Source: Billgrantia aerodenitrificans
Lineage (GTDB): Bacteria > Pseudomonadota > Gammaproteobacteria > Pseudomonadales > Halomonadaceae
Assembly (NCBI RefSeq): GCF_021404405.1
Contig: NZ_JABFTV010000006.1
Span: 62,001-126,000, forward strand
DNA: 64,000 nucleotides
Direction of reading: 5' to 3'
In this document: piece by piece, positions 55,201-63,638 of the stretch
Position numbering within the stretch: position 1 is the stretch's first letter
Layout of the letters: each line of letters opens with the position of its first letter
Notes under the pieces: model-generated
The model's input: only the letters and a program-made list of their open reading frames with translations
Told to the model about the DNA's origin: nothing
The model's database searches: none
Position numbers and translations under genes: made by a program

Positions 55201-56253
55201 CAGGATCTCGGTGGCCTTGAGGTCGGCGCGGCGCAGCGTATCGGCGGTCTCGCGGATCTCGCGCTCACCGGGCAGGAACACCAGGATGTCACGTGGGCCG
55301 TGGAACCAGCGCTTGTCCCGCTCGATCTGTTCGACCTCCTCCACCGCGTGAAGAATGCCCTCCTGCAGGGTGCGATCGGCCTCGTCCTCCTTCTCGCGCA
55401 CCAGCGGCCGGTAGCGCACCTCCACCGGGTAGGTGCGCCCCGACACCTCGACAACCGGCGCCGGTCGGGGCTCGCCCTTCTCGCCGGGCAGCGCGAAGTG
55501 CTCGGCGAAGCGCGCCACGTCGATGGTGGCCGAGGTGATGATCACCTTGAGTTCAGGCCGGCGCGGCAGCAGCCGCTTGAGGTAGCCGAGCAGGAAATCG
55601 ATGTTGAGGCTACGCTCATGGGCCTCGTCGATGATGATCGCTTCGTAGCGGGTCAGATCCGGGTCGTGGCGGGTCTCGGCCAGCAGGATGCCGTCAGTCA
55701 TCAGCTTGACCAGGGTGGCGTCGCCGCTCTGATCGGTGAAGCGCACCTGATAGCCCACCTGCTCACCCAGCGACACCTGGAGCTCCTCGGCCAGGCGTGT
55801 AGCCACCGAGCGTGCCGCCAGGCGCCGCGGCTGGGTGTGGCCGATCAAACCGCGCCGTCCCAGCCCCAGCTCCAGGCACAGCTTGGGCAGTTGGGTGGTC
55901 TTGCCCGAACCGGTCTCGCCGGCCACCACCACCACCTGATGCTCGCGCAGCGCGGCGAGAATGTCGTCACGCCGCTCCGCCACCGGCAGTTCGGGAGGAT
56001 AGTCGAGCGTCACCGGCTGCGCCCGGCGGCTGGCAGCCAGCGCCGCGGAGCGCTCGATGCCGCGCACCACCTCGGCCAGGCCGCGATCCACCGGCTTGCC
56101 CTCCCGCAGGCGTCGCTCAAGGCCCTTCAGCCTGCGCGTGAGCGTCTCGCGATCACGCAGCATGACGTCATCCAAAGCGCGCTCCAGACGCTCCAGCGCG
56201 GCCCTGTCGGCGGCATTGGCGGAACCAGTAGGGGTTGCGGTGCTCACAGCCAT
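52207..56253 (-). CDS. hrpA: ATP-dependent RNA helicase HrpA
   Basis: A 1348-residue DEAH-box helicase, the usual HrpA size. Motif I is GETGSGKTTQLPK, motif II is IIDEAHERSLN and motif VI is QRKGRCGRV. The helicase core is followed by the HA2/OB-fold (DUF1605) and the DUF3418 C-terminal domain. E. coli HrpA resolves stalled or collided ribosomes. The ATG at 56253 is directly preceded by AAGAGG with no spacer, and the fadD terminator lies only 13 bases upstream, so expression signals are unusual. Confidence 0.96.
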   Translation of the reverse strand: MAVSTATPTGSANAADRAALERLERALDDVMLRDRETLTRRLKGLERRLREGKPVDRGLAEVVRGIERSAALAASRRAQPVTLDYPPELPVAERRDDILAALREHQVVVVAGETGSGKTTQLPKLCLELGLGRRGLIGHTQPRRLAARSVATRLAEELQVSLGEQVGYQVRFTDQSGDATLVKLMTDGILLAETRHDPDLTRYEAIIIDEAHERSLNIDFLLGYLKRLLPRRPELKVIITSATIDVARFAEHFALPGEKGEPRPAPVVEVSGRTYPVEVRYRPLVREKEDEADRTLQEGILHAVEEVEQIERDKRWFHGPRDILVFLPGEREIRETADTLRRADLKATEILPLYARLSNAEQNRVFAPHAGRRIVLATNVAETSLTVPGIRYVIDPGLVRISRYSYRSKIQRLPVEPVSQASADQRKGRCGRVAEGVCIRLYDEEDFLSRPEFTDPEIRRTNLASVILSMLSLKLGDIEQFPFVDPPDSRFITDGFRLLFELGAVDEDNRLTAIGRKLARLPIDPRLARMVLAGAEQGSLRDVLVVVSALAVQDPRDRPAEKREAADQAHRRWHDPDSDFVALLNLWQGFEAAREELSGNRLRRWCKERYLNYLRLREWHDTFRQLRQLLREMEIEVPPPTPPPEPAGEGETLDQARQQARRQNAVQLHKALLPGLLSHLGMLTENREYLGARNRKFVIHPGSGLAKKTPKWLMAFELVETTRLFARTVARIEPQWIEPVAGHLVKRSHSEPHWEMKRAQVVAKEQVTLFGLPIVSGRSVHYGPIAPRESRELFIRRALVEGDFRTKGEFFDYNRALVEEVEELEDRARKRDILVDEETLFAFYDERIPEDIANGKGFEAWRNKAEAKDPAILKFDRAALLAREAAEVTQAQYPDELVLAGVRYPLAYRFEPGAPDDGVTLTVPAAMLPQLPRARLEWLVPGLLREKCIALLKSLPKAIRRQVVPIPDWVDAALETLTPDDVPLSEALGEFLRRRTGVRVHPDDWRYDQLEPHLIMNVRVVNHEGKVLGQGRDARELERRFEAAAGEGARALAAEVSDAPDVAGLSDTPLPASRVTTQAGIRVEAYPALVPEGDAFRIELFDHPGKAEQAHRRGVVRLAMTRLPEQVRVIQQLKGLDACALLFTKVGSKRVLVDDVVEAVFARSMAMTPLPRSNAELDARLDATRAELVPTAEALVATLKRALEGHLAVTKALKGNLNLALALVYSDLKAQMQRLVHPGFVSEAGEWLEEYPRYMEAALIRLEKAPRERMRDQMHMQDVQDFEARLAARRESQRRGGHEDPELVEFGWWIEELRVSLFAQQLGTRMPISVKRLERRWTELTGHGQGGA

Positions 56254-56266
56254 CCTCTTGCCATGG

Positions 56267-56304
56267 AAAAAAACCTGCCCGCTCCAGGCCACCGGAGCGG
56301 GCAG
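56267..56304 (-). terminator. fadD terminator just upstream of hrpA
   Basis: CTGCCCGCTCC (56275-56285) pairs perfectly with GGAGCGGGCAG (56294-56304) around 8 bases. The A-run at 56267-56273 reads as seven Ts on the minus strand directly after the stem. It therefore terminates fadD, immediately before the hrpA start codon. Confidence 0.88.
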
Positions 56305-56349
56305 ATCATTGTAACGCCGGGAAGCGGAGTTCGGCCAATCGCGGCCGTG

Positions 56350-58023
56350 CTACTCCTTGCCGTCGCTTTCCTCGTCACGCAACTGGCGACGCAGCACCTT
56401 GCCGACGTTGGTCTTGGGCAGCTCATCGCGGAACTCGACGAACTTGGGCACCTTGTAGCCGGCCAGCTCCTTCTTGCACCACTCGCGCAGCGTCTTCTCG
56501 TCCAGGCTCTCGTCGCGCTTGACCACGAACAGCTTCACCGCCTCGCCGCTGTCCTCGTCCTTGACACCGACCGCGGCCGACTCGACCACGCCCGGGTGAC
56601 CGGCCACCACGTCCTCGATCTCGTTGGGATAGACGTTGAAGCCCGACACCAGGATCATGTCCTTCTTGCGGTCGACGATCTTGATGTAACCGTCCTCCTG
56701 CAGCACGGCGATATCGCCGGTGGAGAACCAGCCATCGTCGCTCAGTACCTTGGCGGTCTCTTCATCCAAGTTCCAGTAGCCCTTCATCACCTGGGGCCCC
56801 TGCACGCACAGCTCGCCCGGCTCGCCCAGCGGCAGGGTATTGCCGTCGCTGTCCACCACCTTGACCGCGGTACCCGCCACCGGCTTGCCGATGGTGCCGA
56901 GCTGAATGGCGTCGATGGGATTGAAGCTGACCACCGGCGCGGTTTCGGTGAGCCCGTAGCCCTCGGCGATGTCGCATCCGGTGACCTCCTTCCAGCGTTC
57001 CGCCGAGGCCTTGGTCAGCGCCATGCCACCGGAAATGGTCAGGTGCAGTTGCGAGAAATCGAGCTTGCGGAAATCCTCACGGTTGCACAGCGCATTGAAC
57101 AGCGTGTTCAAACCGATGAAGGCGGTGAACTTGATCTTCTGCAGTTCCTTGACGAAGTTGTCCAGGTCCCGGGGGTTGGGAATCAGGATCGAGTGGTTGC
57201 CGGTCTTCATCAGGAACAGGCAGTTCACGGTGAAGGTATAGATGTGATAGACCGGCAGCGGCGCGATCACCACCTCCTTGCCCTCGTCCAGGCCCGGGCC
57301 AATGGCGGCGTCAGCCTGCAGCATGTTGGCCACCAGGTTGCAGTGGGTGAGCATGGTGCCCTTGGGCAGGCCGGTGGTGCCGCCGGTGTACTGCAACGCG
57401 GCGATGTCGTCGAGCCCCCGCTCGACTTCGCGATGCTGACGCGAAGCACCGTCCTTCAGCGCCTTGCGGAACGGTATCGCCATCGGCAGCGAGTAGGAGG
57501 GCACCATCTTCTTGACGTACTTGACCACGGCGTTGATGAGAAAACGCTTGGGGAAACCGTGCATGTCGCCAAGCTCGGTGACCAGCACGTGCTCGATGTC
57601 GGTACGATCGAGCACCTTCTCGAGCTTGCTGGCCATGTTGGCCAGGATCAGGATTGCCCGGGCACCGGAGTCCTTGAACTGGTGCGCCATTTCACGCTCG
57701 GTATAGAGCGGATTGGTATTGACTACCACCAGGCCGGCGCGCAAGGCGCCAAACACCGCGATAGGGAACTGCAGCACGTTGGGCAGTTGAATCGCAATAC
57801 GATCGCCCGGCTGAAGCCCGGTCTCGTGCTGCAGCCAGGCGGCGAAATCGGCCGAGAGACGGTCGAGTTCGGCAAAGGTGAGCGTCTGACCCATGCAGGT
57901 GAATGCCGGATTGTCGGCAAAACGCTTCACTGCTTCATGGAAGACGTCCATCAGCGACCGATACCGATCCATGCCTTCCAGCTCAGGTCCGTTGAGAATA
58001 CCGGCGTTGGCTTGTTCATTCAT
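56350..58023 (-). CDS. fadD: Long-chain fatty acid-CoA ligase FadD
   Basis: Activates imported long-chain fatty acids at the inner membrane for beta-oxidation. The ATG at 58023 gives 557 residues, as in FadD. Motifs: YTGGTTGLPKGTMLTH, GYGLTETAPVVSFNP, GWFSTGDIAVLQEDGYI and DRKKDMILVSGFNVYPNEIE (FadD signature), ending with the Lys in LPKTNVGKVLRR. GGAG precedes the start by 9 bases. The promoter region contains a PsrA-resembling motif. Confidence 0.95.
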   Translation of the reverse strand: MNEQANAGILNGPELEGMDRYRSLMDVFHEAVKRFADNPAFTCMGQTLTFAELDRLSADFAAWLQHETGLQPGDRIAIQLPNVLQFPIAVFGALRAGLVVVNTNPLYTEREMAHQFKDSGARAILILANMASKLEKVLDRTDIEHVLVTELGDMHGFPKRFLINAVVKYVKKMVPSYSLPMAIPFRKALKDGASRQHREVERGLDDIAALQYTGGTTGLPKGTMLTHCNLVANMLQADAAIGPGLDEGKEVVIAPLPVYHIYTFTVNCLFLMKTGNHSILIPNPRDLDNFVKELQKIKFTAFIGLNTLFNALCNREDFRKLDFSQLHLTISGGMALTKASAERWKEVTGCDIAEGYGLTETAPVVSFNPIDAIQLGTIGKPVAGTAVKVVDSDGNTLPLGEPGELCVQGPQVMKGYWNLDEETAKVLSDDGWFSTGDIAVLQEDGYIKIVDRKKDMILVSGFNVYPNEIEDVVAGHPGVVESAAVGVKDEDSGEAVKLFVVKRDESLDEKTLREWCKKELAGYKVPKFVEFRDELPKTNVGKVLRRQLRDEESDGKE

Positions 58024-58101
58024 AGGCGCTATCTCCACAGCTTCGTCGACACGGTCACTCACCCTCGACCCCGACGGTTCTTGTTATGACAAAGCCGGTA
58101 C

Positions 58102-58129
58102 GATATACCAGGCATCGCTCGCCTGTAAA
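58102..58129 (-). promoter_or_regulatory. Candidate fadD promoter
   Basis: On the minus strand TTTACA (58129-58124), a 16-base spacer and TATATC (58107-58102). Just upstream, at about 58137-58152, TTCAAACGAACGTTCAC has a perfect GAACGTTC core and one good PsrA half (CAAAC), but the other half (GTTCA) deviates from GTTTG. Confidence 0.45.
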
Positions 58130-58240
58130 ACGCATGATTCAAACGAACGTTCACAAAAGAATGTGCGGTTTCAGGGTGCTCCTTTGTCTACCAAGCTGGG
58201 CAAAATCGGCCGGAAAGGCAAGCCGACGCGGGCAAAGGAC

Positions 58241-59071
58241 TCAGTCTCGTTCCGTGATTGTCTCAGTCACGTAGCGGGACACGATCCGCCCATGCCGCCA
58301 CACCAACAGCTCACCCGGCACCATGCGAACCCATGCCTCGTTACTGGTCAGCGGCTCCGTCGCGATTACCGAGACGATGTCGTCGGGGGTCGTATGCTCG
58401 GCAAAGTTGACCGTCAGCTCGGCATCCGAGAGCTCGGCGCTGCCGAACGGCGCGCGCCGCGTGATGTGGGCCAGCTTGGTCGAGCAATAGGTGTAGAGAA
58501 ACTCGCCGTCAGCCAGCAGCAGATTGAAGACCCCTTTGCCGCGCAGCGTTTCGCAAAGGCCATGGAGGCGTTGCCAGAGGGCCTGATGCTCTTCGCTCAG
58601 CAGCGCGTCGCTCGACGCCAGTCGCGGCGCCTCGGCAAAGCGTTCGCGCAGGCTGGCCAACAGCCAGCAGAAGGCGTGCTCGCTGTCGGTATCGCCCACC
58701 GGCCGATAGAAGCTCAAGGGCAATTCCTGCCACGCTTCGAGCTGGCCGTTATGGGCGTAGCACCACGTTCTGCCCCACATTTCCCGGGTGAAGGGATGGG
58801 TATTGGCCAGACGAACCTGACCGACATTGGCCTGACGAATGTGGCTGATGACGATATGTGACTTGATCGGATAGTCGGTGATCAGCCGGGCAATGGGCGA
58901 GCGAATCGACGGGTGAGGGTCGCGGAAATCGCGATAGCCGCCCGCCTCGTAGAAGGCGATGCCCCAGCCGTCACGATGGGGCCCGGTACCACCGCCTCGA
59001 TGCAAGAAGCCGGTGAAACTGAAGCAGATATCGGTGGGCACGTTGGCGCTCATGCCCAGCAGCTCACACAT
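58241..59071 (-). CDS. Class II glutamine amidotransferase (YafJ-like)
   Basis: A 276-residue protein starting MCELLGMSANVPTDI, so Cys2 becomes the N-terminal nucleophile after Met removal. GGGTGPHRDGWGIAFY, SHIRQANVG, HNGQLEAW and DTDSEHAFCWLL are glutaminase-domain features. There is no synthetase domain, so it is a stand-alone Gn-AT amidohydrolase, possibly with gamma-glutamyl hydrolase activity as in relatives. GGGAGG precedes the ATG at 59071, which overlaps the vWA gene by 8 bases. Confidence 0.9.
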   Translation of the reverse strand: MCELLGMSANVPTDICFSFTGFLHRGGGTGPHRDGWGIAFYEAGGYRDFRDPHPSIRSPIARLITDYPIKSHIVISHIRQANVGQVRLANTHPFTREMWGRTWCYAHNGQLEAWQELPLSFYRPVGDTDSEHAFCWLLASLRERFAEAPRLASSDALLSEEHQALWQRLHGLCETLRGKGVFNLLLADGEFLYTYCSTKLAHITRRAPFGSAELSDAELTVNFAEHTTPDDIVSVIATEPLTSNEAWVRMVPGELLVWRHGRIVSRYVTETITERD

Positions 59072-60914
59072 GCGGTTCCTCCCGTGATCCGGCATGGCGA
59101 TGCCGTATCGCCATTCGCCAGGCGACCAACAGCACCAGCAGTAGCAGCAGCCCACCGGCCAGTAGCGCACCGGCCCCGCGTCGGTCTCCCACGGCCTCCT
59201 CGAGCGGCCGGGTCAGCACGGGCTGCCACTCTCGCCAGCGCTCCTGGGCCGCCCGCGGCAGTTGCTGAATGCTGCGCACTGCCTGTTCCAGCGGCTGCGG
59301 CAGCGGCGACTCCGAGGTGGCACGCGGCTCGCGCACTGGAGTCAGCTCTTCGTGAAAGCGCACCACCTCCAGCGCCGGGCCGGCATCCACCTGACCGATC
59401 GCCGTGGTCACCGACGGGAACAGCACCAGGCGCGGTAGCTGCAGCTCGTGGGTCTCGCCGTCGAGGGTGACCTCACCGCGCAGAACCAGCGGCACGCTGA
59501 GCGCCGTGTCCAGCTCAGGTAGCGCAATGCTCCAGCGCCGCTCGGCCATCGGCTCAGCGGCAAGGTGTGCGCCCTGGAGCTGACCGTAAAGACGGGTATT
59601 GTGACGATCCAGCAAGGGATGTTCGGCGCTCAACAGAACGCGGTGGTTGGCCTCGTCATGGCGGGCCGCCACGGCCGGCAGGACATTGACCGGCTGGACA
59701 CGCTGACGGCGAAAGCCCTGGCCTTCGGCACGCACCGCCAGTTGGGCCTTGCCCGCCAGCACCGGTGCCGGCAGCTTGCCGGCGAAACGCGCCTCCTGCT
59801 GCTCGAGTACCACCGCCGACTGGGCCGAGCCCGATTCGTCGCGCAGCTCCGCCGTCAAACGGAGATGGGCCGGCAACGCGTCGGCCACCACCTCATCACC
59901 CTCGCGCAGGAACCAAGCCTCCACCGGCACGCCGAAACCGAGATACAGGGTGCTCGACACGCCACTCATCTGCAGGTGAAGCGGCGACTCGACGGTGATG
60001 CGGCTGTTCGGCCCCGCCCCGCCCTCGAGGCGCCATTGACCCGCTTGAGGATCAGGTACCTTGATGAGGTCGTAGTGAGGCTCGCTGCGCCACTCGGCGC
60101 CTTCCGGGGGGGCTTCGGCGGTGTAGCGCCGGCCGTCGGGTGCGACCAGCGTCGCCGGCTCCTCACCGCGAAACAGCAGCGCGGTGAAGCCGCGCAGTCC
60201 CGGCTCGACGAGGAACCCCCGGTCGGTGACCGGTACGCGATCGCTGGGATAGATGCGATCGACGATATCGAGGAAGGCGCCCATCAGCGCATCGGGAGCG
60301 GCAACCGAAGCCGAAAGCCCACCGGTCATCTGAGCCAGGCGCTCGACCAGATCGAGGTCGGCCTCGTCCGAGAAGGCAATGGCGTGTATCACCACGCCTT
60401 CCTCGGCCAGGCGTGGACCAAGCTCATCGAGCAGGGCCTCGCGGGATGACGTATCGATGGCCGGCTTGCTACCGCGCCAGGCAGGCAGGTCGATCACGCC
60501 ATCGGTAAGCAGCACCAGGTGCAGCGGAACGCCGTTCGGCTCGACCATGGCCGTATGATAGACCGCCGACTCGATGTCGGTGAATTGCTCGTAAGCGACC
60601 AGCTGAGGTGCCAGCGCCCTGGCACGCTCGCGCCACTCGGCGTTCACTGGTGACGGCGGCAGCGGGCTGCGCACCCGCTCGCCGAAGGTCCAGATCCCTG
60701 CCGTGGCGCCATCGGGCACCATGGCGACAAGGAGTTCCAGCGCCTTGCCGGCCAGCTGGTCGGGGTCGTTGTGACGCATGCTCCCCGAAACATCGAAGAT
60801 GACCCTGACCTCGGGCCGCTCCGCTACCTCTGTAGCGGAGAGATGACCCGCCATTACCAAGCAACCGACCAACCCTGCCAGCCAGCGCCATATCGTGTTG
60901 CGCTCCCTCCCCAT
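59064..60914 (-). CDS. von Willebrand factor A domain membrane protein (TIGR03503-like)
   Basis: A 616-residue protein with an N-terminal signal or anchor (WLAGLVGCLVMAGHLSA), a vWA domain with a complete MIDAS (DVSGSM at residue 41, later LLTDGV), an extended beta-rich periplasmic region, and one C-terminal transmembrane helix (about 577-600) before a short basic tail. Length and architecture fit the TIGR03503 family of marine gammaproteobacteria, whose function is unknown. It lies 9 bases after the membrane-protein gene and overlaps the amidotransferase gene. Confidence 0.85.
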   Translation of the reverse strand: MGRERNTIWRWLAGLVGCLVMAGHLSATEVAERPEVRVIFDVSGSMRHNDPDQLAGKALELLVAMVPDGATAGIWTFGERVRSPLPPSPVNAEWRERARALAPQLVAYEQFTDIESAVYHTAMVEPNGVPLHLVLLTDGVIDLPAWRGSKPAIDTSSREALLDELGPRLAEEGVVIHAIAFSDEADLDLVERLAQMTGGLSASVAAPDALMGAFLDIVDRIYPSDRVPVTDRGFLVEPGLRGFTALLFRGEEPATLVAPDGRRYTAEAPPEGAEWRSEPHYDLIKVPDPQAGQWRLEGGAGPNSRITVESPLHLQMSGVSSTLYLGFGVPVEAWFLREGDEVVADALPAHLRLTAELRDESGSAQSAVVLEQQEARFAGKLPAPVLAGKAQLAVRAEGQGFRRQRVQPVNVLPAVAARHDEANHRVLLSAEHPLLDRHNTRLYGQLQGAHLAAEPMAERRWSIALPELDTALSVPLVLRGEVTLDGETHELQLPRLVLFPSVTTAIGQVDAGPALEVVRFHEELTPVREPRATSESPLPQPLEQAVRSIQQLPRAAQERWREWQPVLTRPLEEAVGDRRGAGALLAGGLLLLLVLLVAWRMAIRHRHAGSREEPHV

Positions 60915-60923
60915 CGGGGCTCC

Positions 60924-61406
60924 CTAGCCGATCTTCGGCTCCCGGCGCTTGGTTGACGCATGCGGTTGTCTACCGCCCTGGCCAGCACGCCTTCTGTTAT
61001 GGTCCCGCTTCCTGCTCTCTTCGTCCTGTTGCTTTTTCTTCTGCGCACCGCCTTCAACCACAGGCTCGGCACGAAACATCCATACCTGCAACACGCCGAT
61101 GGCCAGGCCCAGCAGTGCACCCGCGGCCAACAGCAAAGCCGTCGACATCAGTGTCGACGCATTGCGCTCGAGAAACGCCACGGCAGCCACCACCACCGCC
61201 GGCGCCATGCCGGTATAGGTCTCCCCTTCCACCAGCGGCAGCCGAAAACGCGTCGGCATCCACAGAATGCCGGCCACCGCCCAGGTGATGGGTAGACGCA
61301 GCATACGGGGTAGAAATGCCAGCCCCAGGTAACCTGCCACCAGCACGACCAGCGACAAACCCAGATAGGTCAGCCATAGTAGGGACATCGAATCGGATGT
61401 CAGCAT
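60924..61406 (-). CDS. Small membrane protein with basic tail, function unknown
   Basis: A 160-residue protein, not recognised. Three or four hydrophobic segments (about 8-30, 37-50, 66-80 and 86-112) are followed by a highly charged C-terminus of about 45 residues (KKKQQDEESRKRDHNRRR). GAGG lies five bases before the ATG. It is 9 bases upstream of the vWA gene and likely forms a three-gene unit with it and the amidotransferase. It is divergent from the oligopeptidase gene. Confidence 0.75.
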   Translation of the reverse strand: MLTSDSMSLLWLTYLGLSLVVLVAGYLGLAFLPRMLRLPITWAVAGILWMPTRFRLPLVEGETYTGMAPAVVVAAVAFLERNASTLMSTALLLAAGALLGLAIGVLQVWMFRAEPVVEGGAQKKKQQDEESRKRDHNRRRAGQGGRQPHASTKRREPKIG

Positions 61407-61455
61407 CGATACCTCTTCGTTGCATTACGCCCCGCCACATGACGGAGCGTACAGG

Positions 61456-63579
61456 ATGGAAAGTCATTTTGAGTATGGTACACCCGCCCCAATGAAAGCA
61501 CAGCCGCCACAAAGTTCCTCTATCCCCGCCGCCGATTTTTCATCGCCGTCGCCGGTCGAACGGTTTCGCCGCCCCGATGACCCCGAATGGCATTGGCTGG
61601 AAGACCGCGACGACCCGCAGGTCAGCGCCTTTCTGGAAGCGGCGAATGACGAATCCAAGACCTGGATGAGACCACTCGACGATCTGGTGGAGCGGCTCTA
61701 TCACGGCCATCTCTCGCGTCGTGAGCTGGGCATCAAGGGCCTGCCCACCGCGCTCGATCGCTTCACCTACTGGAGCGAGACCGCCGCCGATGCCGATTAC
61801 CCCGTATGGTGGCGCCATCACAACGGCAATCCGAGCGACGCGGTACCTTTTCTGGACCTGCAGCAGCGCGCCGCGGCGGAGCACTACCTGGAATTGGGCG
61901 ACATGGCCCTATCGCCGGACGAGCGCTGGCTGGCCTGGACCGAAGACACCAGCGGCGATGAGCGCTTCACGCTCTACCTCAAGGCGCTGCCCGACGGTGA
62001 ACCGCTGCTGCTGCTGGAGGAAATAGGCCCGGAGCTGACCTGGGCCGAGGACAACGCCACCCTGCTGTTCACCCGCTACGACGCCACCCAGCGCCCCGAC
62101 AGCATCTGGCGCCTGCCGCTGAATCGAGGCCAGGCCGGCGAACCGGCGTTGATCCTGCGCGAAGACGATGCGGAGTTCTGGCTGGGGCTGGGCAAGACAC
62201 GTTCACGGCAGTGGCTGGTGCTGGAGAGCGCCTCGAAGGACACCAGCGAGTGTTACCTGCTGTCGGCCCAGGCGCCCGACCAGACGCCGCGCTGCTTCCG
62301 GCCACGGGAGAAGGGCGTGGAGTACGGGCTGGAGCACCGTCCCGGATATTTCTACGTGCTGCACAACCGCAACGCCCCCCACTTCTGCCTCGAGGTCGTG
62401 GACGAGCATGATCCGCAGGCGCCCTGGCGTCCGCTGATCGAACACCGCGACGACACCACCCTGGAGGATGTCGAAGCCTTCGACTGGGGGCTGGCCATTA
62501 GCGAGCGCGACCATCACGAGGCCCAGGTCAGGGTGCGCATCGTCGAACTCGATGGTGGCCATGCCGTCGGACGAGACGAGCGTCTGCCCCTGCCGGAATC
62601 GCCCTGCAGCCTGATGCTCGGTGATATGCCCCACTTCGACAGCCGCCGCCTGCGCCTGCGAGAGGAGTCGTTCGTCATGCCGGTGCACTGGCTCGAGCAC
62701 GACCTCGACAGCGGCCAGCGCCAGGTGCTCAAGTCGCAGCCCATCCACGGCGACCTGCAGCCCCAGGACCTGTGCTGTGAACGCATCTGGGCCCGCGCCC
62801 ACGATGGCGAACGAATTCCGGTATCGGTGGTGATGCGTGCCGATCTAGCCGGCCACCCGCTGCCCACCCTGCTGTACGGCTATGGCGCCTACGGCGAGGT
62901 GCTCGACCCCTGGTTCTCGGTGGCCAGGCTGGAGCTGCTTGCGCGCGGCGTTGCCTTTGCCGTGGCGCATGTGCGCGGCGGCGGCGACCGAGGCGAACCC
63001 TGGTACCTGGCCGGCAAGCTCGAACACAAGGAAAACAGTTTTCGCGACTTTCTGGCGGCGCGCCACGCGCTGGTGGAGAAAGGCTTCAGCGACGCCGAAC
63101 GGATTGCCGCCTACGGCGCCAGCGCCGGGGGCCTGCTGGTGGGCGCCAGCCTCAATCTGGCACCAGAGGCCTTCTGTGCCGCCCTACTGGACGTGCCCTT
63201 CGTCGACGTACTGCGCACCATGGAGAACCCCGACCTGCCGCTGACCACCGCCGAATACACCGAATGGGGCAACCCCGACGAGCCCGATGCGCGAAAACGC
63301 ATTCGCGCCTATTCGCCGCTCGACAACCTGACGCCGCAGCCCTACCCCACGCTGTTTCTTCAGGGCAGTTGGCACGACACCAGAGTGCCCTACTGGGAGC
63401 CCGCCAAGCTCTATGCCCGACTACGGGAAATGGGTACCGCACGCGGCCCGGTGCTGCTGCGCACCGACATGGCCGCCGGACACGGTGGCGCTTCGGGACG
63501 CTTCAAGGCCTGGCACGACAATGCCCGCCAGGACGCTTTCATTCTTTGGGCGCTGGGTCTCGCCGAGAGAGAGGCCTGA
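61456..63579 (+). CDS. S9 family oligopeptidase (oligopeptidase B/PtrB-like)
   Basis: A cytoplasmic serine peptidase of 707 residues. An N-terminal beta-propeller (about 80-420) limits substrates to peptides. The C-terminal alpha/beta-hydrolase domain has the nucleophile in YGASAGGLLVGA, Asp in GSWHDTRVPYWEPAKL and His in AAGHGGASGRF, all S9A positions. E. coli PtrB cleaves after Lys/Arg; specificity here is not certain. The ATG at 61456 has GGAG 8 bases upstream; in-frame starts at 61420 and 61492 lack one. Confidence 0.92.
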   Translation: MESHFEYGTPAPMKAQPPQSSSIPAADFSSPSPVERFRRPDDPEWHWLEDRDDPQVSAFLEAANDESKTWMRPLDDLVERLYHGHLSRRELGIKGLPTALDRFTYWSETAADADYPVWWRHHNGNPSDAVPFLDLQQRAAAEHYLELGDMALSPDERWLAWTEDTSGDERFTLYLKALPDGEPLLLLEEIGPELTWAEDNATLLFTRYDATQRPDSIWRLPLNRGQAGEPALILREDDAEFWLGLGKTRSRQWLVLESASKDTSECYLLSAQAPDQTPRCFRPREKGVEYGLEHRPGYFYVLHNRNAPHFCLEVVDEHDPQAPWRPLIEHRDDTTLEDVEAFDWGLAISERDHHEAQVRVRIVELDGGHAVGRDERLPLPESPCSLMLGDMPHFDSRRLRLREESFVMPVHWLEHDLDSGQRQVLKSQPIHGDLQPQDLCCERIWARAHDGERIPVSVVMRADLAGHPLPTLLYGYGAYGEVLDPWFSVARLELLARGVAFAVAHVRGGGDRGEPWYLAGKLEHKENSFRDFLAARHALVEKGFSDAERIAAYGASAGGLLVGASLNLAPEAFCAALLDVPFVDVLRTMENPDLPLTTAEYTEWGNPDEPDARKRIRAYSPLDNLTPQPYPTLFLQGSWHDTRVPYWEPAKLYARLREMGTARGPVLLRTDMAAGHGGASGRFKAWHDNARQDAFILWALGLAEREA

Positions 63580-63600
63580 GCAGCCGAGGGCAACAAGAAT

Positions 63601-63624
63601 CCGGCCCGGTTGGAACCGGGCCGG
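63601..63624 (-). terminator. Hairpin after the oligopeptidase and glycine-rich genes
   Basis: CCGGCCCGGTT (63601-63611) and AACCGGGCCGG (63614-63624) form a perfect 11-base inverted repeat with little loop. It lies between convergent genes. A loose T-rich stretch (ATTCTTGTTG) follows on the minus strand only. Confidence 0.55.
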
Positions 63625-63638
63625 GTCGTCACGGAAGA

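Noticed and set aside
55147-58089. A 980-codon plus-strand open frame opposite hrpA and fadD
   Set aside because: It crosses two well-supported genes and their terminator and has no recognisable domain.
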